Assembly: GCA_016194905.1 (NCBI GenBank) | Contig: JACQAP010000005.1 | Location: forward strand, 1 to 64,000 | Reading direction: 5' to 3' | Origin: Betaproteobacteria bacterium | GTDB taxonomy: Bacteria; Pseudomonadota; Gammaproteobacteria; Burkholderiales; JACQAP01 | DNA: 64,000 bases | Shown: one piece after another, positions 26,727 to 35,341 of the stretch | How positions within the stretch are numbered: the first letter of the stretch is position 1 | Layout: each line of letters starts with the position of its first letter | Notes under the pieces: model-generated | Told to the model about the DNA's origin: nothing | The model's database searches: none | Seen by the model: only the letters and a program-made list of their open reading frames with translations | Translations under genes and position numbers: made by a program

Positions 26727-26729
26727 AAA

Positions 26730-27341
26730 ATGACGAAGACCGCAATCACAGGGCGAATCCTCGCGGTTCAACCTCGCATCCGGCTGTTACGATCCTTCGA
26801 TCAGCGCCAGCACAACTATTCCGGCTACGCTCTTCTGATCGAATCCGACGCCTCGCCGTTCTGGGTCGGCGTCGGGCCCGCCGCCCATGCCAAGTACCGC
26901 TTTTGCGCGGGAGGAACTTTCTCCGCGGAAGTCGAATCGGTTGCGAACCCGGAACTCGAAACCGTCGACTACTACAAGGCGACAAGGATCCAGTTCACGC
27001 CGGGCGAACCGCAGACCACCTCGCCGCCTCCGTGGTTGAGTGTGCCGCCCGAACTCGCAATCTACCGGGAGCGCGGCCATCGACGTCTCGCGGAGTCCAC
27101 CTACGAATCGTTCTGCCTCTCGTGCATCTGGGGATGCCGGATGCCGGTTGAAATCACCCTCGATCAATGGAATCCCAAAGAAAAACAATATCGCCGGGAA
27201 ACGTTCTGCTACGGACCGAAATCCTGTCCGAAGTATCAGGCCGGTCCGAACCGCAAGGTTCCCGGCAGAAACAATACAGTCTGGGAAGAAGAAGACTGGG
27301 TGGACGAAGAGGCGACATCCCATCGGGGGCCGGACGATTGA
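26730..27341 (+). CDS. Conserved hypothetical protein with two CxxC-like clusters
   Basis: Protein of 203 aa, no assigned function. The N-terminal half is beta-rich (GYALLIESDASPFWVGVGP). The C-terminal half carries CLSCIWGCRMPVEI (about 129-142) and CYGPKSCPKYQ (about 161-171), which look like one metal-binding knuckle of four or more Cys. It ends in an acidic tail (WEEEDWVDEEAT). It could bind nucleic acid through the zinc-like site. It follows the degenerate inverted repeat directly and may be the last unit of the cassette-like array, but its base composition is closer to the core. Confidence 0.5.
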   Translation: MTKTAITGRILAVQPRIRLLRSFDQRQHNYSGYALLIESDASPFWVGVGPAAHAKYRFCAGGTFSAEVESVANPELETVDYYKATRIQFTPGEPQTTSPPPWLSVPPELAIYRERGHRRLAESTYESFCLSCIWGCRMPVEITLDQWNPKEKQYRRETFCYGPKSCPKYQAGPNRKVPGRNNTVWEEEDWVDEEATSHRGPDD

Positions 27342-27625
27342 TGTACAGGTCCTGTATTGGCCTGTTCCTTGCCTCGACTGTCGTTACGCGGCACCGTATG
27401 TCTCAGCCTTGGACAGCAGCGGAACTTGCATGGGATTCGCCGATCCCGCGCGACGTAAAATCGCCATGCTGGACCTGAGTATTCCGGCGCTTGTTGATAG
27501 ACAGGACGGCCGTCCGGAACGGTCCGATTCTTGCGTCAAAGAACCGCAATGGCACTGCATTGCGCGAAGATGTGACGCAACGCGCCGACCATCGATCCCG
27601 GAAAATATTGCGAAAACTCTTTTAC
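27342..27625. other. Intergenic region, nothing recognised
   Basis: No gene, repeat or attC box was recognised here. A frame upstream of the next gene stays open from 27491, but an ATG with good context is only at 27626. Confidence 0.4.
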
Positions 27626-28186
27626 ATGCGACGTAATGCGCGCCGCGTTCCGCTGCTGTCCGGCTGGTGGAACGATGCACGCTTTTTCTGGCACACCACA
27701 AACAAGGCTCCGTGGGCCGCCGCTTTGATTGTCGGCGTGGCCATCACGACGTTCGGTGCAATCGCGGTTTGGCTCGAGTCGAACAGTTCGGAGAAGCGCG
27801 AACTGACCTGTCTTGCGCTGAACGTTTACTACGAAGCCCGGGGCGAGCCCCTTGCCGGGAAATACGCGGTGGCCGAAGTCACGATGAACCGTGTGGTCTC
27901 GCGCCGTTACCCGGGAACAGTCTGCGAAGTCGTCTACGAGAAGAGATGGGACCGGTTGCGCAAGCGTTATGTCGGTGCATTCTCATGGACGGAGTTCGAC
28001 GTCGTTCCCCACCCGGAAGGCGAACAGTGGCATCGGGCCAGGGAAGTAGCTGAAGCTATCTACTTCGGACGGCAACCGCCGCAACTGAACGGCGCCCTGC
28101 ACTATCACGCGACTTACATCAGACCGAGCTGGGCACGCGGCCTGCAACCCGTCGCGCGCATCGGCGGGCATGTTTTCTACGAGTGA
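27626..28186 (+). CDS. SleB-like cell wall hydrolase
   Basis: Membrane-anchored Hydrolase_2 (SleB/CwlJ) domain protein of 186 aa. One transmembrane helix (about residues 25-47) is followed by the catalytic domain: CLALNVYYEARGEPLAGKYA with the conserved Glu (YYEARGE), VAEVTMNRV, AFSWT and ALHYHATYIRPSWA. Family members cleave peptidoglycan (lytic transglycosylase or amidase-like); in non-sporulating bacteria they are thought to act in wall turnover. The Met at 27626 is chosen because it begins a basic N-region just before the helix; a longer frame lacks coding character. Confidence 0.85.
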   Translation: MRRNARRVPLLSGWWNDARFFWHTTNKAPWAAALIVGVAITTFGAIAVWLESNSSEKRELTCLALNVYYEARGEPLAGKYAVAEVTMNRVVSRRYPGTVCEVVYEKRWDRLRKRYVGAFSWTEFDVVPHPEGEQWHRAREVAEAIYFGRQPPQLNGALHYHATYIRPSWARGLQPVARIGGHVFYE

Positions 28187-28199
28187 CCGGCCTGCATAC

Positions 28200-28460
28200 A
28201 TGCATAGTCAATCCATCATGAAATCTTTCGGTTCGGTACTTCAGCTCGGCTCTTTCGTTCTTCTGCTCGCCCTGATTCCCTATACGCTGTTTGCCGGCTT
28301 CTGGTTATATCTCGCGGTTTCCTCATGGACGGCTGGCTCCGCTGGTCCACTTGTCTATTCCATGGCCCGCTTTATTGCATGCGTCATGCTCATCTATGCG
28401 CTATGGCGGCTGCGGCAAATAGGCTTGCGCCTGCGCAAGGGTATGCCGCTAGGCAGCTGA
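28200..28460 (+). CDS. Small membrane protein
   Basis: About 86 aa with two predicted transmembrane helices (LGSFVLLLALIPYTLFAGFW and LVYSMARFIACVMLIYALW) and a basic C-terminus (RLRQIGLRLRKG). No family recognised. ATG 28200 and ATG 28218 are both possible. It follows the wall hydrolase by 13 bp and could share its transcript. Confidence 0.5.
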   Translation: MHSQSIMKSFGSVLQLGSFVLLLALIPYTLFAGFWLYLAVSSWTAGSAGPLVYSMARFIACVMLIYALWRLRQIGLRLRKGMPLGS

Positions 28461-28531
28461 GGATTTCGTACAGTTGTTTCGTGGTGAGATTCGAGGTTTC
28501 CTCCATGTACCCCTCAAGGGCACCCGTCGAG

Positions 28532-28816
28532 CTATTCCCTGATGCCTTGCATTCCCTCGATGGCTATTTCAACGAGCGTGACGATGCTTTGGCGCAATGC
28601 TTCCCCTTCAAGGCGGTTATCGGTCTCAAACCCGCTCGGCGTTCCTTTCAGAACCCCGTCCCGGTAAACGCGCGCGTTCCACACCACGCGCTCGCCGGGT
28701 GAGTACTTTGCCTCGTACTGATATCTCCCCCCGCCTACTTTGCGCGTATTGATGTCCTTGATCGATCCGGTTTGCGTGGCCATCAGGGGTTCTTGTCGTC
28801 GAATTGATACTATCAC
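28532..28816 (-). CDS. Hypothetical protein
   Basis: A 94-aa frame starting at GTG 28816, whose first bases overlap the VanZ stop (GTGA), or 83 aa from ATG 28783. The chain is beta-rich and ends in one helix (SIKDINTRKVGGGRYQYEAK; LRQSIVTLVEIAIEGMQGI), with no recognised domain. The stop-start overlap supports co-translation with the VanZ-like gene. Confidence 0.5.
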   Translation of the reverse strand: MIVSIRRQEPLMATQTGSIKDINTRKVGGGRYQYEAKYSPGERVVWNARVYRDGVLKGTPSGFETDNRLEGEALRQSIVTLVEIAIEGMQGIRE

Positions 28817-29208
28817 CGTGGCTGCAGCATCGTTTCGAGCGCTCGAAGGCAGTTCTGCAAAGGGGTGGTCGCCATAGCCAGACCGAGAGCCACGCCGGTT
28901 GAGTTGATCAGCATGTCCGAATACTCGAATCCACGGTAGTCAGTCATCCCCTGGAGGTACTCGAGCGCAATGCCAAGTGCGCTGAATGCGACGGCCAACA
29001 AAATCCGGGGACCCGTCGTACGGTAGATCTGCCCGAACCAGATCATCAGCCAGCCGTACGCGACCAAGTGGCCAATCTTCAAACCCTCGGGTGCACCAAG
29101 ATCCGGCGGATCGGGCGTCAGTGACAAATAGACAACCAGCAGAACAAAGCCGAGCCCGCAGATGATCCAGAGTCGCCTGAATCGCAATGGCATCGCATGA
29201 GTGCCCAT
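28813..29208 (-). CDS. VanZ-like membrane protein
   Basis: Protein of 131 aa with four hydrophobic helices. Typical VanZ features are present: an N-terminal YLSLTPDPP segment, KIGHLVAYGWLMIWF (the conserved His), and ALEYLQGMTDYRGFEYSDMLINSTGVALG near the third and fourth helices. VanZ proteins confer low-level teicoplanin resistance in enterococci; in Gram-negative bacteria the role is unknown. Confidence 0.85.
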   Translation of the reverse strand: MGTHAMPLRFRRLWIICGLGFVLLVVYLSLTPDPPDLGAPEGLKIGHLVAYGWLMIWFGQIYRTTGPRILLAVAFSALGIALEYLQGMTDYRGFEYSDMLINSTGVALGLAMATTPLQNCLRALETMLQPR

Positions 29209-29272
29209 GAAGCTCTATGATTCGATCAAAAGCATGTCGCCGACGCCCCGCGAAAACTCCGTGTGCGGTATT

Positions 29273-29485
29273 TCAGGTACGGAAATCCATGTCGCAGTTT
29301 TCAAAGATCTTGATCTGGTTTTCGGCTTCTTCACCGGTAATGCCGTAGATCTCCCGGATGGTCCTCGCGAGCCTTTCACGATGTCCTGCAATCGCGTCGA
29401 GCTGGCGATCGGTCAATCGTGCCCACTGTCTCAGCAGATTTCCTCTCATTTGCGCCCAGTTGCCTTCTATGAAGCCCCAGTCCAT
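29273..29485 (-). CDS. CsbD-like stress protein
   Basis: Protein of 70 aa, entirely of the CsbD type (MDWGFIEGNWAQMRGNLLRQWARLTDRQLD, GHRERLARTIREIYG). CsbD-like proteins are small, hydrophilic and induced by general stress in several bacteria; no molecular activity is known. GAGGAGCG lies close before the ATG. It is monocistronic. Confidence 0.9.
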   Translation of the reverse strand: MDWGFIEGNWAQMRGNLLRQWARLTDRQLDAIAGHRERLARTIREIYGITGEEAENQIKIFENCDMDFRT

Positions 29486-29690
29486 TCAACGCTCCTCGTT
29501 ATTCGTGACTATTACAACCTCCGGCCGGACCGGATGGGCGTTCGTCATTCGAAGACGCGACATACGGACACCCGAGGATCGCAGGTTACGCGATCCGCTC
29601 ACCCCCCGTGATCGATTCGTCGGGATAGACTGGGAAGGGCGCCCGGGTGGCCAACCAATCCCTTACCATAAGGCGCCCGCCGGAACCACG

Positions 29691-30773
29691 CTAGTAGTCG
29701 TACACGTGCTCGATTTGGAATCCGTGTTCGCGCAACGTGTTGAGCGAAACCGCCAGAGAACCCACGGTCACCACCAGTGCAACGCGCTTCTTGCCCGGCT
29801 GCGTGATGATCGGCTGGGTGAACAGCAGCTTTACACCGCCGGCTTCGGGTTGCCAGTCACTGGAAACCAATGCACTCAACAAGATGATCGAACGATTGCC
29901 GGCGATCTCACAGAAACCGGCGCCGCGCCCCGCGAGCGTCGCCGCGTGATGCGTGAAGGCGTCGTAACGCGGCACGGTGATCAGCGCCCTGCCATCCGGT
30001 AGCGATTGCAGCACCTTGAGTTCAGGCAGCTCGGATTCAATCCCTGGTGGCAGCCGATCCACGACGATCGTCGTCACCAGCAAGGGCGTCTCGTAACTCG
30101 CCTTCGTGGCCTTCTTGATAAGCCAGCCGTAAGTGGCCTTCAACGCGTATTCGGTGGTCAACGCGTACTTGCGTTCCCACTTGCGCAGCATGTCCGGCCC
30201 CCACCAACTGGTCTCCTTCCACAGGCCCGCCAGCTTTTGCCGGAAGTCATACTCGTACCAGGGAAGCACGCGAATGAAGTCCACGTAATCCTGCGCGATC
30301 CGGGCGCCGTAACGATCTTCTGCGGTCAGGCCATGGGTCGCCGTCAGTCCGCTCAATCTGCCGATGAGGGTTTCGTACGCCGATCTGAGGGCATACTCGA
30401 CCGTCGTGCTGACCCCGATCACCATGATCATCACGTGATACCCGGCATTGAACGGATAGCCGGTTCGAGTCGCGTCGTACACGGCATGGTAGCTTTGCCA
30501 GAACTGGCGGATGTGGCCGAGGAAGGGAAACTGCGTCGGCGCATGATCCTTGACGTAAACCGCGTACTCGGCCGGACTGTGGACCAAGTACCACTCGGGA
30601 AACGTAAGGAAAGTCTGCTCCGTTCCCCGCCGGTGTTCCTGCGGGGCAATCACCGTGGTTTCGACATTCACCGGCTGTTCGGCGTGCGCCGCAGGCGCGA
30701 CTAGCACGATGGCGGCTATGCATGCAGCGACCCGGAGCGAGCGTCCCTCCATCGCCGCTTGTGCCGGTCTCAT
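29691..30773 (-). CDS. Uncharacterised exported/membrane protein of FAD-oxidase operon
   Basis: Protein of 360 aa with a signal sequence (RVAACIAAIVLVAPAAHAEQ). Conserved-looking stretches are FLTFPEWYLVHSPAEYA (about 50-66) and an aromatic segment around WYEYDFRQKLAGLWKETSWWG (about 185-205). Further hydrophobic segments lie near 110-125 and close to the C-terminus (VALVVTVGSLAVSL). No domain recognised. It starts at ATG 30773, overlapping the fusion gene's stop by 4 bp (ATGA), so the two are made together. Its product probably acts in the envelope on the same lipid or small-molecule pathway; that is inference from coupling. Confidence 0.65.
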   Translation of the reverse strand: MRPAQAAMEGRSLRVAACIAAIVLVAPAAHAEQPVNVETTVIAPQEHRRGTEQTFLTFPEWYLVHSPAEYAVYVKDHAPTQFPFLGHIRQFWQSYHAVYDATRTGYPFNAGYHVMIMVIGVSTTVEYALRSAYETLIGRLSGLTATHGLTAEDRYGARIAQDYVDFIRVLPWYEYDFRQKLAGLWKETSWWGPDMLRKWERKYALTTEYALKATYGWLIKKATKASYETPLLVTTIVVDRLPPGIESELPELKVLQSLPDGRALITVPRYDAFTHHAATLAGRGAGFCEIAGNRSIILLSALVSSDWQPEAGGVKLLFTQPIITQPGKKRVALVVTVGSLAVSLNTLREHGFQIEHVYDY

Positions 30774-32992
30774 TTGACGAAGGCCATCAGCAGGTTGTCC
30801 GAAGGATCGTGCGCTTGCGCCAGGCGCTGCCCGGCATCCTTGAGGCCAACCGCCTGCAGCCGCTTCGTCCATTCAGCAATCGCGACGAAGTGGCGCAGCT
30901 CCGCCTGATTCACTTCCCACGGCGCACCCAGTCCGGCGTTGAAGACCGTGTGCGCGAGCGACACGAAAGTGTCCATTTCCGGTGTGACGACATCATGATC
31001 GCGCAGGATGAATGTGCCGCCGGGCCGCAAGATGCGGACGATGGAGCGGATGAATCCTTCGAGATCCGGCGGATCGATGTGATGCAGGCCGATGTAGCAG
31101 GTCACCAGCTCTGCGCACTCATCCGCCACGCTGTCGGGACTGATGGGCGCGTAATTGTTCATCGGCACGAAACGGCCGAGCTTGCCGATGCGTCCCCTCT
31201 CGACAATATCGACCGGCGAGTTGGTGGGAGCGAAGTCGTTTACCAGCACTAGCGGCCCGCGCAAGCGAAGATGCTTGCGCAGGTCACTGACATACCTTCC
31301 GGTGGTTCCGATTTCGACATAGCCCTCTATGTCGCGCTTGTCGCCCAGCAGAAGCAGGGTCTGGCGGGTCATCTCGCGTTTCTGTTTAGCGAGTGACGGC
31401 AACGCGTAGAAGACTTCGGAGAGGGCGGGATTGATGCGTGCGAGGTTGTGCTGGATGTAGCGGTAGATGGACTCGTCGTCCGCGTGTACCGAGCAAGCCT
31501 CCTTGATCAAAGTGTGGAAGCGGTCTTCCGGATAGATGCGGTAGACGTTTTGAAGGAAGCGGTAGAACGCATCGGCCCACTTCACATCCGAGTAAACCGC
31601 GTGGAACTCCGAATTCTTCGCGGTCGCCACGGCAGGCGGTTGCAGCGTCGGGGCATAGTACTTGTCCCACAGAACGTTGCGAAAACGGAAGTCCGGATCG
31701 AGTCGCCGCTTCAGCGAGAACAGCTCGCCGACGCGCGGATAGGCACGGTGAAATTGCTCCGGCGTTGCGTGCGGCTGATACGGCAGATAGTACGTGCCGC
31801 CGACCGCGATCACCGCATCGATGAGTTCCCGTGTCCATACCGCAACCCGGTGCTTGGCATTCTCCCGTGTGCGCTGCTTGTAGTAGAGAACGAAAGCGAA
31901 GGTCTCGCCGCGGGCCCAGGCGAGCAGGGTCCCGGGATCGGAAAGCGCGTGGCGCACCGAGATGTTCAGCATGTTGACGCGGTGGCGGCGCAGGATCTCC
32001 GCCATCCTCGGCAGGAACTCGTCGAACTTGTCCACCGGGACGAAGTATTCCTGCAGTACGTAAGTGCGATGCGTTCTCGACGGCGGCTCAAGCTCCGCGA
32101 CGTTGTAACCTGCCTCGTAGTTACGCCAGTGCACTTTGGAGAAAAGGTAGAGCACGGGATCGATGAGGTACTCGCGTCGCCATTTTCCGAGCGGCGTCTC
32201 CGAAATCGCCCACAGGAAATAATTCTCCAGCGGGTAGGCATGGCGATGAGGTTGCAGCCGATAGGGAGTCGTCACCGGTTTCCAGGTCTCCACCCAGGTG
32301 ACGGCGCGGGCACGCGTATAGTCCGGCGCGTAAAGATCGGCATTGTGGAACACAGCCTTGCGATCTTCGCGAACGGCCCTGCGAAACCAGGCCGCATATT
32401 CGTTCGCCGGCATCTTGACCGCGACACGCTCGACGCGGGTGTTATCCGCCAGTTCCAACTCCGCTTCGACGATCACGCCGAGGCCGCCGTACCCGCCGAT
32501 CGCACCGTAGAACACTTCACTGTTCTGCGCCGGGCTGGCTTCGATCAGTTCGCCGCTCGCGAGAATGACCTTGATCGCGTGCACCGAGAGGATCAACGGG
32601 CCAAGACCGAGATAGCGGCCGTGCACGTTGACGCTCAGGGAGCCGCCGACGGTGAAATTGGCATAGGTCTGCATGATCTTGACCGCCAATCCATGAGGAT
32701 CGACGAACCGCTGAATATCGCACCAGCGGATGCCGGTCTGCACGCGAATAGTCTTGTGCAGCGGGGAAAACTCGATCACCCGATTGAAGCGGCGCATGTC
32801 CAGATGCAGGCTGCCGGCGCTCGCCGTCTGCCCGCCCATACTGAAGCGCCCTCCGCCGACGGAGATGGGTCCGTTGGTACGCGACAGCGCCGACCGCACT
32901 TCTTCCATGCTGGTCGGCATGGCGACCGCCCATACGGCAACCGGATTGAGCCGGGTGACGTCATTGACGATGGTTTGCTGGGTCATCTTCAT
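30770..32992 (-). CDS. FAD-binding oxidase fused to a class I methyltransferase
   Basis: Protein of 740 aa with two enzyme parts. Residues about 15-190 form a PCMH-type FAD domain (ISVGGGRFSMGGQ, IRVQTGIRWCDIQRF, NFTVGGSLSVNVHGR). The substrate domain follows (to about 470), recalling aldonolactone oxidases. From about 530 to the end lies a SAM methyltransferase fold: GYVEIGTTGRYVSDLR (motif I), YIGLHHIDPP and LRPGGTFILRDHDV. No break separates the parts. It is preceded nine bases upstream by a DUF805 gene and overlaps the following gene by 4 bp, forming a three-gene operon. Substrate unknown; DIM/DHCR24-like sterol or sugar-lactone oxidation chemistries are family possibilities. ATG 32992 avoids overlap with the DUF805 gene. 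Confidence 0.8.
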   Translation of the reverse strand: MKMTQQTIVNDVTRLNPVAVWAVAMPTSMEEVRSALSRTNGPISVGGGRFSMGGQTASAGSLHLDMRRFNRVIEFSPLHKTIRVQTGIRWCDIQRFVDPHGLAVKIMQTYANFTVGGSLSVNVHGRYLGLGPLILSVHAIKVILASGELIEASPAQNSEVFYGAIGGYGGLGVIVEAELELADNTRVERVAVKMPANEYAAWFRRAVREDRKAVFHNADLYAPDYTRARAVTWVETWKPVTTPYRLQPHRHAYPLENYFLWAISETPLGKWRREYLIDPVLYLFSKVHWRNYEAGYNVAELEPPSRTHRTYVLQEYFVPVDKFDEFLPRMAEILRRHRVNMLNISVRHALSDPGTLLAWARGETFAFVLYYKQRTRENAKHRVAVWTRELIDAVIAVGGTYYLPYQPHATPEQFHRAYPRVGELFSLKRRLDPDFRFRNVLWDKYYAPTLQPPAVATAKNSEFHAVYSDVKWADAFYRFLQNVYRIYPEDRFHTLIKEACSVHADDESIYRYIQHNLARINPALSEVFYALPSLAKQKREMTRQTLLLLGDKRDIEGYVEIGTTGRYVSDLRKHLRLRGPLVLVNDFAPTNSPVDIVERGRIGKLGRFVPMNNYAPISPDSVADECAELVTCYIGLHHIDPPDLEGFIRSIVRILRPGGTFILRDHDVVTPEMDTFVSLAHTVFNAGLGAPWEVNQAELRHFVAIAEWTKRLQAVGLKDAGQRLAQAHDPSDNLLMAFVK

Positions 32993-33000
32993 GGGCTGGC

Positions 33001-33366
33001 CTAACTGACGGTTAAGTAATCGTGATCTTCCTCCAGGGGATCCCGGCCATACTGATTCTCGCCGGCAGATCCCTTGCGCAGCCCCAGTTCGACGAACAGC
33101 CAGAGAATGCCGAAGACCGGAATCGGCGCGACAAGAAACCAGAGAGGAGATTTGCCACGATCGCGAAGCCGCTTCGTGGCCAGGGCCGCCAATGCCCACA
33201 GGAGCGGCGGATACAAGATCAGCGTGCTCGCGTAACCGGCAGTCCTGTCCAGAAATACGAACAGAACGATGAACACGAATCCGAGCAATAAAAGCGTCCA
33301 CCAGAATGTCGAACGCGAGATGCGACCGTTGAACGAGAAGAGCAATCGGCGAAGTTGCTTCAGCAT
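33001..33366 (-). CDS. DUF805 membrane protein
   Basis: Protein of 121 aa of the DUF805 type: amphipathic start (LKQLRRLLFSFNGRISRSTFWW), then three or four transmembrane helices with the usual KRLRDRGKSPLWFL loop. The role of the family is unknown. It is the first gene of the operon with the FAD-oxidase/methyltransferase fusion. Confidence 0.9.
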   Translation of the reverse strand: MLKQLRRLLFSFNGRISRSTFWWTLLLLGFVFIVLFVFLDRTAGYASTLILYPPLLWALAALATKRLRDRGKSPLWFLVAPIPVFGILWLFVELGLRKGSAGENQYGRDPLEEDHDYLTVS

Positions 33367-33571
33367 GGGTCCCCCTGATCAAACCATCCCGGAGACGCCA
33401 TTATATCTATGCCGTCGTCCTGCCACGATGTCCGGCTGTGCCTGCCGGACACTCTGCTCCAGATCTGTCGACCGTGAGGTTCTCCCGTGGCAACTATCGG
33501 CGCCAGTCCGATGTAGTGAGTACCCTCCCGAGCAATCGGATCAGATTGGCAATCGATCGAAGTTGAAAGGC

Positions 33572-33838
33572 CTAACGAAAAATGCCAATTCTCGGTCTCA
33601 GGTAATGCCAGCCCGAGCCGTTGCAGCTTGAGCATTCGGCGTCATCACGGCGGCCGGTGGTAACGCAATCGCCGCATTCTTTCCAGTCGTTCAGGTCCAA
33701 TGCGCCGCTAGAGACACCCCTGCACCTCTTATTGCCGTATTGAGCCGAACATCGCCCATTGATATTCTGCACTTGATACTCGAAGCGTCTGCATAGCGTG
33801 CAAACGGCAACAGGGTGTCCGCGCTTTTCAATGGTCAT
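33572..33838 (-). CDS. Small zinc-ribbon protein
   Basis: Protein of 88 aa with paired cysteines: CTLC near residue 15, further single Cys, CGDC near 59 and CSSCNGSGW near 72. The last matches half of the CxxCxGxG knuckle of DnaJ. Likely binds zinc; function unknown. A GGAGAGG site lies six bases before ATG 33838, which supports this start over the GTG-type extension upstream. Confidence 0.6.
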   Translation of the reverse strand: MTIEKRGHPVAVCTLCRRFEYQVQNINGRCSAQYGNKRCRGVSSGALDLNDWKECGDCVTTGRRDDAECSSCNGSGWHYLRPRIGIFR

Positions 33839-33971
33839 TGTTGCCTCTCCATTCACTGGAGTGATCGGATGGTCCTGATTCACTTCCCGCTGAAAAGCGG
33901 AGCAGGCCCACTCGTTCCGGAATACATCGTCGTCTACGCCCGGCGCGATTCGACCGCCCGAGTCGACTTGC

Positions 33972-34217
33972 CTAGGTGAAAGTGTTCAATACCCATTTCG
34001 GAACGTCGAATACAAATGCCCAGAGTCCCACCGGGCCAGTGACGATCCAGGACACAGGGATCAATCCGACAACAAACATGCTGAGACTGCCGAGTTTGAG
34101 CGAGAGCCACAGCCAATGCATATTCGCAAGCAACATCAATTTCAAAGCCCCAAACAACAGGTCTGCCTTCGTGCTTCGAACAAAACGATCAGGAATACGT
34201 ACAACCGTGTCTTCCAT
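33972..34217 (-). CDS. Small membrane protein
   Basis: Protein of 81 aa. A basic N-terminus (VVRIPDRFVRSTKADLL) is followed by two hydrophobic helices (ALKLMLLANMHWLWLSLKLGSL; MFVVGLIPVSWIVTGPVGLWAFV). AGAGGAAAT stands directly before ATG 34217, good evidence of translation. No family recognised. The N-terminal segment probably lies in the cytoplasm. Confidence 0.6.
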   Translation of the reverse strand: MEDTVVRIPDRFVRSTKADLLFGALKLMLLANMHWLWLSLKLGSLSMFVVGLIPVSWIVTGPVGLWAFVFDVPKWVLNTFT

Positions 34218-34573
34218 ATTTCCTCTGGTCTGAACCCGCTGTGTATCCTATGCCTACCTTGCACGCGCCTGGCTGCAGACAAGTGCGGTCAAGACGGGTG
34301 CGCACGGGGTTTGCCGGTGCCGAGTGCCATAACACACACGACCTCCCTTGCTCGTCGGTTGTCCCCGGCGCATTTCCCATATTGCAATGGCCATGCCAGT
34401 GGGGAGTGTCGAAAAAGTGGCACATCGGCACCGTTCGAAAGCATTCTGTTTCTGAACGGAAAAAAGAAGTGGCGGGAAACCGTCAAACAAACTGGCGAAT
34501 CCCCAGCACAAGACTCAGCCGCAAAGCGTCATTGAAGCCGATATTGTGGGATTCCGGTTGATGTATATCGAAT
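34218..34573. other. Intergenic region, nothing recognised
   Basis: Several overlapping open frames exist on both strands, but none has a ribosome site or recognisable protein, and the Cys-rich translations look random. No repeat or hairpin stood out. Confidence 0.4.
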
Positions 34574-35341
34574 ATGCCGCCATATGGACTCGGTGCTGTC
34601 TCTGTGCGCCTTAACGCCTGCGTGCACGGACTGGCGGTCGCACTTCTCTTTGGCGCACCCCCGATCGCAGCGAAGGAGACTTGTTCCGTCGCAGTGGATG
34701 TCGGTCACCTCGTGAGCAAGCCGGGCGCCACGAGCGCACGGGGAATTCCCGAGTTCCAGTTCAACCAGGCTTTGGCGAAGACACTTCGCACCTCTCTCGA
34801 GGCAAAAGGTTGTCAGGTCGCGATGGTCAACGAGGATGGGGATATCCCCGCGCTCAGGGATCGCACCGCGAAAGCAGGCGATGCCCGGCTATTCGTTTCG
34901 ATCCATCATGACTCGGTGCAACCACACTATCTCGAGAATTGGGAATTCGAAGGAGCGGACCGCGGCTACAGCGACCGGTTTTCCGGCTACTCGTTGTTCG
35001 TCTCGCGCGACAATCCGTTCCCGGAAAAGAGCCTGCAGTGCGCCTCCGCGATCGGCGCCGCGCTGCAGGCAAGCGGCTTTCCGCCTTCGTACTATCACGC
35101 GGAGCCGATACCCGGCGAGAACCGTCCGTTCGCGGACAGGAGCAACGGCGTGCACTACTACGATCGACTGGTCGTGCTGCATACTGCGAAACAGCCGGCC
35201 GTTCTGATCGAGGCAGGTGTCATCGTTAATCGCAAAGCGGAACAGGTGCTGGCCATGTCGGAGACAAGGGAGAACATTGCGCAGGCGATCGCGGAAGGTA
35301 TTGCCACCTGCCTGACCAGCCGAACGGATGCGCATGAATGA
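34574..35341 (+). CDS. N-acetylmuramoyl-L-alanine amidase (Amidase_3)
   Basis: Exported peptidoglycan amidase of 255 aa. A signal peptide (to about residue 33, IAAKE) precedes a zinc amidase fold: VDVGHLVSKPGA (metal His), PEFQFNQALA (metal Glu), VSIHHDSV (second His) and IEAGVIVNRKAE (catalytic Glu). The enzyme removes stem peptides from glycan strands, usually at the septum. The VGHLVSKPGA form departs from the common GHGGxDPGA. It overlaps the next gene by a few bases, but the products are unrelated. Confidence 0.85.
   Translation: MPPYGLGAVSVRLNACVHGLAVALLFGAPPIAAKETCSVAVDVGHLVSKPGATSARGIPEFQFNQALAKTLRTSLEAKGCQVAMVNEDGDIPALRDRTAKAGDARLFVSIHHDSVQPHYLENWEFEGADRGYSDRFSGYSLFVSRDNPFPEKSLQCASAIGAALQASGFPPSYYHAEPIPGENRPFADRSNGVHYYDRLVVLHTAKQPAVLIEAGVIVNRKAEQVLAMSETRENIAQAIAEGIATCLTSRTDAHE

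Noticed and set aside
28749-28816. Choice of ATG 28783 as the only start of the small protein after VanZ
   Set aside because: GTG 28816 forms a GTGA overlap with the VanZ stop, which is a better coupled start, although ATG 28783 remains possible.
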